Positions 14,865-20,983 of a stretch of DNA of 20,983 nt are shown here, one piece after another. The position numbers and the translations under genes are program-made. Origin of the DNA: Ruminococcaceae bacterium UBA5391. Lineage in GTDB: Bacteria; Bacillota; Clostridia; Oscillospirales; Acutalibacteraceae. Numbering within the stretch: the first letter of the stretch is position 1; the number at the start of each line of letters is the position of its first letter. Under the pieces are notes generated by a model, which was given only the letters and a program-made list of their open reading frames with translations, had not been told where the DNA came from and ran no database searches. Location: the NCBI GenBank assembly GCA_002410755.1, contig DHOL01000002.1:1-20983 (forward strand), written 5' to 3'.

Positions 14865-15821
14865 ATGATGAGATGTATGAACGCTGCGATTGCAGGGTTA
14901 AAAGCACATCAGATGGCGATGGATGTAATCGGCAATAACATCGCTAATGTTGACACCCCAGGGTTTAAAAGTGGAAGCATCTCGTTCCGTGACGTTATGT
15001 ATCAGGAAACACAGGCGGCCTCGGCCGGGCAGACAGGAGTTGGTATCGCAGGCTCCAATCCAGTTCAAATTGGCTATGGTTCAACTGCTTCCAGCATTTA
15101 CGATAATATGACAAAAGGTGGCATCAGTGACACAGGTGATGCAAAGGATATTTACATTAATGGTGATGGGTACCTTGTTGTTGCAAATGGCGGAATAACG
15201 GACGGTGCGGATGGCACTGGAATTCTTCCCGCAACTGCGTATGGGCAGCAGAATTTGGGTGCTGTAAAGTATTCGCGTGTTGGTCATTTGGGCTTTGACA
15301 GTGATGGGTTCCTGACTGACGGATATGGCCATTATATTCTTGGACGCCAGTATGGCTTACCTGCGAAGGATGGAACGCAGACGCCGGTGCCTGCAGATCT
15401 GGCAAGCGGTACGGATACTTATGATCCTGCCACTGCGCCGCTTGTGCCAATCAAATACAACCCTAAGGCGGGCAAGCTGGAAAGTGTGAAATTCGGTTCT
15501 GAAGGTACCATAACAGCGGACTATAACGGAAAAAACATTAAAATTGGCCAAATTGCCTTAGCAAATTTTGCAAATGCCTCTGGCCTTGAAAAAGCGGGTG
15601 ACAGCTATTACCAGGCATCTGAAAACTCCGGAGAGGCCGCCTATTCCAATCCAGGTTCTAATGCGACCGGTGAGCTTCAGTCTGGCGCACTCGAGGCTTC
15701 CAATACCGACCTTGCTACTGAGTTCTCCAATATGATTATGTACGAAAGGGCTTATCAGGCCAATACAAAAATTATCTCCGTTGCGGATGAGATGTACCAG
15801 ACACTTGTCAACATGAAGTAA
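14865..15821 (+). CDS. flgE: Flagellar hook protein FlgE
   Basis: FlgE is the hook subunit. The product starts MMRCMNAAIAGLKAHQMAMD and then has VIGNNIANVDTPGFK, the rod/hook family motif, followed by a middle hook domain and the C-terminal SNTDLATEFSNMIMYERAYQANTK. The ATG at 14865 has GGAAAGGATGG about ten bases upstream. An upstream GTG at 14826 would add a non-conserved cysteine-containing extension and is less likely. Length is about 319 residues. FlgG-type rod proteins look similar, but the position after flgD and before swrD indicates the hook. Confidence 0.92.
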   Translation: MMRCMNAAIAGLKAHQMAMDVIGNNIANVDTPGFKSGSISFRDVMYQETQAASAGQTGVGIAGSNPVQIGYGSTASSIYDNMTKGGISDTGDAKDIYINGDGYLVVANGGITDGADGTGILPATAYGQQNLGAVKYSRVGHLGFDSDGFLTDGYGHYILGRQYGLPAKDGTQTPVPADLASGTDTYDPATAPLVPIKYNPKAGKLESVKFGSEGTITADYNGKNIKIGQIALANFANASGLEKAGDSYYQASENSGEAAYSNPGSNATGELQSGALEASNTDLATEFSNMIMYERAYQANTKIISVADEMYQTLVNMK

Positions 15822-15829
15822 TAGCATAA

Positions 15830-15880
15830 AAAAAGTCCGCTCTGCTTTAGGCAAGTGGGGCAGAGCGGCATTGCTTTTTT
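15830..15880 (+). terminator. Terminator-like hairpin between flgE and swrD
   Basis: A perfect 9-bp inverted repeat (CCGCTCTGC at 15837-15845 with GCAGAGCGG at 15860-15868) has a 14-base loop. It is followed after six bases by TTTTTT (15875-15880) and preceded by an A-run. It lies 15 bases after the flgE stop and 20 before swrD, with no promoter visible downstream. It probably terminates only part of the transcripts. Confidence 0.65.
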
Positions 15881-15901
15881 ACTGAAGGAGGGGAAAGTCG
15901 C

Positions 15902-16114
15902 TTGATTGAACTTACACAACTGAATGGTACTCCATTTTCACTGAATGAGCAGCTAATTGAAATCATTGAAAATATTCCCGAAACAAAAATTTCCCTGACA
16001 AATGGCAAGTATTACCTCGTAAAGGAAAGCCGCCAGGAAATCTCGCAAAAGATTATCCGGTTTGAGCGGCATATTTTTCGGCGTGCTGTTAGGCCCATGC
16101 AGCCAAAAGAATAA
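15902..16114 (+). CDS. swrD: Swarming motility protein SwrD (FlbD family)
   Basis: SwrD (FlbD/YlzI) raises motor torque in B. subtilis, probably by helping stator function. The 70-residue product begins MIELTQLNGTPFSLNEQLIE and continues with ENIPETKISLTNGKYYLVKES, the family signature almost throughout its length. The start is a TTG with AGGAGGGG eight bases upstream; the MIELT opening is the conserved N-terminus, which supports this codon. The neighbouring motA and motB fit its known functional partner, the stator. Confidence 0.93.
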   Translation: MIELTQLNGTPFSLNEQLIEIIENIPETKISLTNGKYYLVKESRQEISQKIIRFERHIFRRAVRPMQPKE

Positions 16115-16137
16115 TTCGTCTGTGAGGAAGTGTGTGT

Positions 16138-16974
16138 ATGGATTTACAAGGGTTGGTCGGACTGATAGCAGGCCTTGTTCTTGTCTATTTAGGCATTACC
16201 AATAATCTTTCAATACCGGGGGCAATTAAGGGCTTTATTGACTACCCGAGTATGATGATAACGTTTGGCGGGACGTTTGCAGCCATGCTGATTTCCTTTC
16301 CGGCTTCATCATTCAAGAAGATCCCTGCACAGATTAAGATTACCCTGAAGAAAAGCCCTTATAATCCCAAAAAATATATTGCTCAGATTGTTGACCTCGC
16401 CAAGGAAGCACGCAGAAAAGGCCTACTTTCGTTGGAAGAAAAAGCGAACCAGCTCAGCGACAACTTTTTTAAGCAAAGCGTTCTGCTGATTGTTGATGCT
16501 ATTAACCCAGACAAAGTGAAAAATATGCTGGAAACTGAGCTGGAAAACCTTGATGAGCGCCATGCTGCCGGATGGCAGTTCTATGAAAAATCTTCTACTT
16601 ATGCCCCTGCCTTTGGAATGATTGGCACTTTGATCGGCCTTATCAATATGCTTTCCGGTGGGCTGAATGCCAATGATCCGAGCGGAATGAGCAAACTGGT
16701 AGACGGTATGGCAGTTGCCTTAATTACCACATTCTACGGCTCGATGCTTGCAAACCTTGTACTTGTCCCGATCGGAAATAAGCTTCGTATGCTCCATAAC
16801 CAGGAGATGGTCTGTAAGGAAATCGTTGTGCAGGGTGTTCTTGCCATTCAGGCGGGTGAAAACCCGAATCAAATTGAGGAGAGCCTGAATTCTTACCTGA
16901 ATGAAAAACAGCGCAGCGGCGATTGGGCTCCCAATGGCAAAAATGCAAAGGAGTCAGATAATAAAAAATCTTAA
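16138..16974 (+). CDS. motA: Flagellar motor stator protein MotA
   Basis: MotA with MotB forms the proton- or sodium-driven stator in the cytoplasmic membrane. Four membrane helices are visible: about residues 4-22, 36-54, a third around FGMIGTLIGLINMLSGG and a fourth around VALITTFYGSMLANLVLVP. A charged cytoplasmic loop lies between helices 2 and 3. The length is 279 residues from the ATG at 16138, which has GAGGAAG eight bases upstream; a GTG at 16132 is unlikely. Sequence alone does not decide the ion used. Confidence 0.95.
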   Translation: MDLQGLVGLIAGLVLVYLGITNNLSIPGAIKGFIDYPSMMITFGGTFAAMLISFPASSFKKIPAQIKITLKKSPYNPKKYIAQIVDLAKEARRKGLLSLEEKANQLSDNFFKQSVLLIVDAINPDKVKNMLETELENLDERHAAGWQFYEKSSTYAPAFGMIGTLIGLINMLSGGLNANDPSGMSKLVDGMAVALITTFYGSMLANLVLVPIGNKLRMLHNQEMVCKEIVVQGVLAIQAGENPNQIEESLNSYLNEKQRSGDWAPNGKNAKESDNKKS

Positions 16975-17013
16975 AGCCACTGTAGTTTCGCAATCAGGAA
17001 GGAAGGCAAAAAT

Positions 17014-17898
17014 ATGCGAAAAAAGAAGGAACATTCATCACAGTGCGCAGACTGGATGAATACTTATTCCGATATGGTTACGTTGTTACTTACGTTTTTC
17101 GTACTGCTTTTTGCAATGACGTCAATAAATTCGGAAAAATGGAAAAATTTAGTGACAGCACTGAACACAAGGGCAGGTGTTCACGCAACCTCTTCTGCTA
17201 TCTCACAGAATGCAAATGGGCTACAACTTTCTTCTTTGGCTTCCGTTCCTTCAAAAACGAGCTCTTCCGAAACAGATGTGGTGGTTGATAAAGTTCGGAA
17301 TTTTGATGACTTGTATTTTTACTTTAAAAACTATATTGAAAAAAATAACCTTGAAAATGAAATTACTTTGTACAGGGGAGATAGCTACGATTTCTTTTCT
17401 TTCCAGAGTACTGTCTTTTTCAATGGTGACAGCGCTGTGCTTCAGCCGGGGGGCAAAAAAATACTAGATTTTCTGTGTGATGCAATTTCAGGCATCCCAG
17501 ATCAGATTGGTGAGATCCGTTTTTATGGGCATACAGCAAAGGTTAGTGCAACCGATACAGCATCACGGCAGGCGTTTGACCGCGGCCTTTCTGATGACCG
17601 TGCCATGAACGTGCTGCTTTATGTTCAGTCAAAAAAAATTATCGGCGGCAAAAAAATGGTCAGTGCAGGCTATGGGGAATATTGGCCGATTGTAAAAGAT
17701 GATGGTACGGAAGCAACCCGCGCAAAAAACAGGCGGGTGGAAATTTACATTTCAAAGACCGGGAAGACAGATAATATTTTGCCGGAAATTTATAACAGCA
17801 TGGAAACTTCCAGCAGTTCTTCCACGATGAATACTGGAAACAGCGGGTCTGCGGCCAAAGCAAGTTCTGAAACAAGCGTGGCTTCCGCTATGAACTGA
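17014..17898 (+). CDS. motB: Flagellar motor stator protein MotB
   Basis: MotB anchors the stator to peptidoglycan and carries the ion-binding aspartate. The 294-residue product has a short basic cytoplasmic N-terminus and WMNTYSDMVTLLLTFFVLLF (residues 14-33), in which D20 is the ion-binding aspartate. A serine-rich plug/linker follows, then an OmpA-like domain (about 125-248) with the motif around FYGHTAK, LSDDRAMNV and the end AKNRRVEIYI. A Ser/Thr-rich tail follows. It starts 39 bases after motA with a GGAAGG site. A terminator-like hairpin follows it. Confidence 0.95.
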   Translation: MRKKKEHSSQCADWMNTYSDMVTLLLTFFVLLFAMTSINSEKWKNLVTALNTRAGVHATSSAISQNANGLQLSSLASVPSKTSSSETDVVVDKVRNFDDLYFYFKNYIEKNNLENEITLYRGDSYDFFSFQSTVFFNGDSAVLQPGGKKILDFLCDAISGIPDQIGEIRFYGHTAKVSATDTASRQAFDRGLSDDRAMNVLLYVQSKKIIGGKKMVSAGYGEYWPIVKDDGTEATRAKNRRVEIYISKTGKTDNILPEIYNSMETSSSSSTMNTGNSGSAAKASSETSVASAMN

Positions 17899-17905
17899 AA
17901 ATCCC

Positions 17906-17940
17906 GCGCAAGGCCTGCCGCACTAGGCCGAACGCTTTTT
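17906..17940 (+). terminator. Terminator-like hairpin between motB and fliM
   Basis: GCG, a 3-base internal loop, GGCCT, eight bases, AGGCC, a 3-base internal loop, CGC, then TTTTT (17936-17940). The stem is interrupted, so it is weaker than the hairpin after flgE. It sits where many Clostridia carry fliL. No clear sigma-A or sigma-D promoter is seen between it and fliM. Confidence 0.5.
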
Positions 17941-17986
17941 ATAAATCAGGGATTTATTATGTTTTGTGCGGAGAATGGTGGTACGA

Positions 17987-18988
17987 ATGGCAGAAGTTTT
18001 GTCGCAGCAGCAGATTGACGAACTTCTTGGCAGCCTGCAGAGCGGGAATGCCGATATTGATGAAATTGAGGAGAAAACTGCAGCACACAAAGTGAAAGAT
18101 TATGATTTTCTTTCACCGAAGAAATTCACTAGAGAGCAAATCCGCCTTCTGCAGAATATTTTTGACAGCTTTTCGCGCCTGCTTTCCCTTTACCTTTCCG
18201 GTCAGCTGAGCATTTCATGCAAGGTGGATGTTATGCAGGTGGAAGAGGAGGAATACCGGGAATTCAGCAATGCCCTGAATGATTCAACGCTAATTGCCCT
18301 TATGGGGCTGCACAGCAACACCTATAATATTGAGGACAAGCAGATTCTGCTTGAGATGTCCCGTCCAATTTCCTTTTTTATTCTTGACAAGATGCTTGGC
18401 GGGAATGGCTCCGGCTATCATATTGACCGTGACTATACGGAAATCGAAATTTCACTTTTAGAATATCTTTTTAAGCAGTTCTGCGACCTGATGAAGAACG
18501 CCTGGACCAATTATTTTGACGTATCGTTCAGCATGGACGCGGTGGAAACCAATCCACAGCTTATCCAGGCAATTCAGCAGGATGAGTCAGTCGCCATTGT
18601 TGTCCTGGAAATTACACTGGATAACCTGAAAGGAACCCTGAACATTTGTCTTCCGGCCAATTCCTTGGAAGAGATTTTTAAAAGCTATAATGTAAAATTC
18701 GTGAAGGCAAATAAAAAAGATGACGTTAAGACAGTGCAGCATCGAAGGGAGAACATTATGAATCAGCTAAAAGATACGCCGCTTACTGTTTCCGCCATTT
18801 TGGGGAAAACCAATGTTTCCCTGAAGGAGCTGCTGGACCTGCAGCCTGGAGATATTATTCCGCTTGATTCAAAGGTGGAACCTGGTTCTATTACTGTGAA
18901 TATTGAGAAATTCCATTGGTTTAAAGGCACAATCGGAATGACAAAGAAAAATTATGCAGTAAGAATCGACCAAGTACTTCAATCATGA
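17987..18988 (+). CDS. fliM: Flagellar motor switch protein FliM
   Basis: FliM is the middle C-ring protein; its N-terminal peptide binds phosphorylated CheY to set rotation direction. The product begins MAEVLSQQQIDELLGSLQSG, the conserved CheY-P-binding LSQxxIDxLL peptide. A CheC-like middle domain follows, with a C-terminal SpoA (FliN-like) domain at the end (from about LKDTPLTVSAILGKTNVSL). I chose ATG 17987 because it gives the conserved N-terminus (334 residues); a GTG at 17966 would add seven residues. The stop overlaps the TGAATG junction with fliY. Confidence 0.95.
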   Translation: MAEVLSQQQIDELLGSLQSGNADIDEIEEKTAAHKVKDYDFLSPKKFTREQIRLLQNIFDSFSRLLSLYLSGQLSISCKVDVMQVEEEEYREFSNALNDSTLIALMGLHSNTYNIEDKQILLEMSRPISFFILDKMLGGNGSGYHIDRDYTEIEISLLEYLFKQFCDLMKNAWTNYFDVSFSMDAVETNPQLIQAIQQDESVAIVVLEITLDNLKGTLNICLPANSLEEIFKSYNVKFVKANKKDDVKTVQHRRENIMNQLKDTPLTVSAILGKTNVSLKELLDLQPGDIIPLDSKVEPGSITVNIEKFHWFKGTIGMTKKNYAVRIDQVLQS

Positions 18989-20215
18989 ATGAATTGGGAA
19001 AGGGTGATTTCATTGCAATCAAATGATTCAGCAGCCCTCTCGGAGATGGAAATTGATGCCTTGGGTGAGATCCTGAACATCAGCCTCGGTTCATCTGCAA
19101 CGTCGGTTTCTCAGTTGCTTAGTCAACCGGTAAGCATTACAACGCCACAGGTCAGCCTGGTAAAGACAAAAGACTTTGACATCCGCCTTTACGAACCGGC
19201 GATCGGTATTGAAGTGCAGTACACCGAAGGGCTTTCAGGAAGTAATATCCTGATTATGAGACGTAATGACATTAAGATAATTGTAGGCCTGTTGCTGCAA
19301 ACGGACTTTTCCGACAAAGAATTTGTCCTGGATGAAATGAATATCGGCGCCATCTGTGAAGTAATGAACCAGATGATGGGAGCCGCAGCAACAGCCCTTT
19401 CTCAACTGTTAAACCGAGCGATTAATATTTCACCGCCGTCTTCCTTTAACATAAAGGACAACGCGCAGTTTAAAGAGAAATACCTGAAAAATGATGAGGA
19501 CATTGTTGCTGTCCAGTTTGACCTGAAAATCGGCGATTTAGTAAACAGTAAATTTATCAACGTTATGCGCATTGATTTGGCAAAAGAACTGGTCGACAAT
19601 TTTGGCGTATCTGCAGATGAACCAGCAGATACTGAGCCGCAGGCACAGGTTCCGGCTTCGCCTGGGGAAGATAAAACACCTGATGCACAGCCGCCGGAAA
19701 ACAAGGAACCTGAAATTCCACAGCCTGCGGCAGTAACATCTCAGCCGCCGGAGAGCACAGAACCAGAAGCGCCGCAGATGGCAGACGCATTGGCAGACGA
19801 CCAGCCGGAGAGCAGTCAGCAGGTGCCAGAAGAGCGGACAGAACCTCCAATATCACAGGTAGCGGCACCGGCACAGCAGATACATAATGTTGCGAATGCC
19901 GTATACCCACATTTTGATGGTGCCAATAAAGAGAAAGGGGCTAAGCTCTCGGAGGATGAATCTAAAAACCTCGACTTAATGATGTCGGTTCCGTTGCAGG
20001 TCAGTGTCGAGATTGGAAGGACAACTAAAAAAATTAAAGACATTTTGGACTTTTCTTCGGGAACCATTGTGGAACTGAACCGGCAAGCCGGTTCTCAGGT
20101 TGATGTTTTTGTAAACGGCAAGGCAATTGCTAAGGGAAACGTTGTTGTTGTGGATGACAACTACGGTGTGCGTATTACCGAAGTAATGAATAATGACTTT
20201 ATGAAACAAATTTAA
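18989..20215 (+). CDS. fliY: Flagellar motor switch phosphatase FliY, without the N-terminal CheY-binding peptide
   Basis: FliY combines a CheC-type CheY-P phosphatase domain with a FliN-like C-ring domain. Two phosphatase helices are visible: EIDALGEILNIS (21-32) with D23, E27, N30, and NIGAICEVMNQMMG (118-131) with E124 and N127 but Gly120 where the family has Asp or Ser. A Pro/Glu-rich linker (about 211-298) with imperfect QPPE repeats separates this from the SpoA domain (about 327-398). The LSQDEIDALL peptide at the B. subtilis FliY N-terminus is absent. Start is ATG 18989, or a TTG at 19013 that has a better-placed AAAGGGTG site. Confidence 0.93.
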   Translation: MNWERVISLQSNDSAALSEMEIDALGEILNISLGSSATSVSQLLSQPVSITTPQVSLVKTKDFDIRLYEPAIGIEVQYTEGLSGSNILIMRRNDIKIIVGLLLQTDFSDKEFVLDEMNIGAICEVMNQMMGAAATALSQLLNRAINISPPSSFNIKDNAQFKEKYLKNDEDIVAVQFDLKIGDLVNSKFINVMRIDLAKELVDNFGVSADEPADTEPQAQVPASPGEDKTPDAQPPENKEPEIPQPAAVTSQPPESTEPEAPQMADALADDQPESSQQVPEERTEPPISQVAAPAQQIHNVANAVYPHFDGANKEKGAKLSEDESKNLDLMMSVPLQVSVEIGRTTKKIKDILDFSSGTIVELNRQAGSQVDVFVNGKAIAKGNVVVVDDNYGVRITEVMNNDFMKQI

Positions 20216-20247
20216 AAAGCTTAGCTCATTTTTAAGGAGGAACAACG

Positions 20248-20610
20248 ATGGATAAGAAAATCATGTTGGTGGATGATGCTGCTTTTATGCGCATGATGAT
20301 TAAAAGTACGCTTAGTAAAAACGGTTATGCCAACATCGTAGAAGCAAACAATGGCCAAGTTGCAGTGGACAGTTACCCAACGGAAAAGCCTGACCTGGTT
20401 ATTATGGATATTACCATGCCGGTTATGGATGGGCTTCAGGCACTAAAAAAAATCCGTGAAATGGATCCAAATGCCAAAGTCATTATGTGCTCTGCTATGG
20501 GACAGGAAGCAATGGTTGTAGATGCCTTAAAGGCAGGTGCAAAAGATTTTATTGTAAAGCCGTTTAAGGCAGACCGCATTATGAAGACCGTGCAAAACAT
20601 TTTGAGCTGA
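20248..20610 (+). CDS. cheY: Chemotaxis response regulator CheY
   Basis: CheY is a single-domain receiver that, when phosphorylated by CheA, binds the switch. The 120-residue product has the acidic pair D9/D10, phospho-acceptor D54 (in LVIMDITMP), S82 in the MCSAMGQ strand end, and the conserved K104-P105. No output domain follows. The start has a strong AAGGAGGAA site. Position after fliY, as in B. subtilis, supports the chemotaxis role over other single receivers, and FliY is its likely phosphatase. Confidence 0.95.
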   Translation: MDKKIMLVDDAAFMRMMIKSTLSKNGYANIVEANNGQVAVDSYPTEKPDLVIMDITMPVMDGLQALKKIREMDPNAKVIMCSAMGQEAMVVDALKAGAKDFIVKPFKADRIMKTVQNILS

Positions 20611-20983
20611 TGCCTATGAAACTTTCATGGTTTCGCCTTTCTGATGGATCATCTTTTGGTGAGCTGCTGCTTTATGTTCTGGCTGTAGCACTTGTACTCT
20701 GGCTTTGCTGGAGGTTCAGCAAGTTTATTACCAAAAGGGCTGGCAATATAACAAGCACAAATAATATCCATATTTTGGAACGCGTCAATATTGCTCAGGA
20801 AAAAGGCCTTGTAATAGCAGAAATCTGTGGGGAGTATTACTTGCTGTCATTTTCCAACGAGCGAGTGGACATTTTAATGAAGCTGGACGGCCAGCTTTTG
20901 AAAAAGCCTCCCCGGAATTCTCCGCCAAATTTTCAGAGCTTTAAAAATGTGTTCAGTTCTGCTCTTAAAACGGGAAGATGGGT
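20610..20983 (+). CDS. fliO: Flagellar biosynthesis protein FliO/FliZ, cut by window end
   Basis: FliO (FliZ in B. subtilis) is a small membrane protein that helps assemble the FliP export-gate ring. The frame is open from the ATG at 20610, which shares one base with the cheY stop (TGATG), to the window end, giving 124 residues with no stop. An N-terminal membrane helix (GELLLYVLAVALVLWLCW, about residues 16-33) is followed by NIHILERVNIAQEKGLVIAEICGEYYLLSFS split over about residues 49-79. That matches the FliO domain pattern of I-ER---ekGL-I-e--g-yyLL. An ATG at 20616 is an alternative start. Confidence 0.88.
   Translation, partial: MPMKLSWFRLSDGSSFGELLLYVLAVALVLWLCWRFSKFITKRAGNITSTNNIHILERVNIAQEKGLVIAEICGEYYLLSFSNERVDILMKLDGQLLKKPPRNSPPNFQSFKNVFSSALKTGRW

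Noticed and set aside
17043..17467. Alternative plus-strand frames inside motB
   Set aside because: They are shadows of motB, whose membrane helix and OmpA motifs are unambiguous.
18049..18058. GCCGATATT inside fliM, matching a sigma-D -10 element
   Set aside because: No TAAA-like -35 lies 15 bases upstream, and it is within coding sequence.
19563..19910. 115-residue minus-strand frame opposite the FliY linker
   Set aside because: It arises from the biased composition of the Pro/Glu linker codons; no start signal or context supports it.
1..20983. CRISPR arrays, insertion sequences, tRNA or rRNA genes, phage genes
   Set aside because: I found no direct-repeat arrays, transposase motifs, inverted terminal repeats or structured RNA genes; apart from the flgL-fliW gap, the window is filled by recognised flagellar and chemotaxis genes and their regulatory sites.

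Overview
The window is almost entirely a flagellar gene cluster of a Gram-positive, probably spore-forming member of the Clostridia. An Oscillospirales/Ruminococcaceae-type genome is my guess; I would not name a genus. The Gram-positive signs are a FliY-type switch protein, SwrD/FlbD, the FliW-CsrA-flagellin trio, strong AGGAGG ribosome sites, TTG starts, and the absence of L- and P-ring genes (flgH, flgI). Gene order follows the Bacillus/Clostridium plan with some departures.

Left arm (1-5282, minus strand). Read 5' to 3' from the divergent promoter region, the order is flgM (anti-sigma), flgN (chaperone), flgK and flgL (hook-filament junction), a small unrecognised ORF, fliW, csrA, then the start of a flagellin gene that runs off the left edge. 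A near-consensus sigma-D (sigma-28) promoter precedes flgM and a second one precedes flagellin. A hairpin terminator overlapping the csrA stop separates the two units. The flagellin transcript has a leader of about 165 nt with a hairpin presenting GGA in its loop and a GGA-rich ribosome site, as expected for CsrA repression relieved by FliW.

Central divergent region (5283-5755, AT-rich). It holds the sigma-D promoter of the flgM operon, a sigma-A promoter for the fla/che operon, a second weaker sigma-A candidate, three Spo0A-box-like sites and a poor sigma-D candidate just before flgB.

Right arm (5756-20983, plus strand). The order is flgB-flgC-fliE-fliF-fliG-fliH-fliI-fliJ-fliK-flgD-(TIGR02530-type flagellar operon gene)-flgE, a terminator-like hairpin, swrD-motA-motB, a second terminator-like hairpin, then fliM-fliY-cheY-fliO (cut by the window end). 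Genes are tightly packed, often overlapping by 1 to 17 bases. They build the rod, MS-ring, C-ring switch, export ATPase complex, hook cap and hook, then the stator, then the switch and export gate.

I found no wholly new system. The departures from the textbook locus are: an unrelated small ORF where B. subtilis has yviE; a FlgD with a duplicated C-terminal domain; a FliY without the N-terminal CheY-P-binding peptide; no fliL between motB and fliM; terminator-like hairpins at the hook/stator and stator/switch boundaries; Spo0A-like boxes in the operon leader; and a structured flagellin leader.
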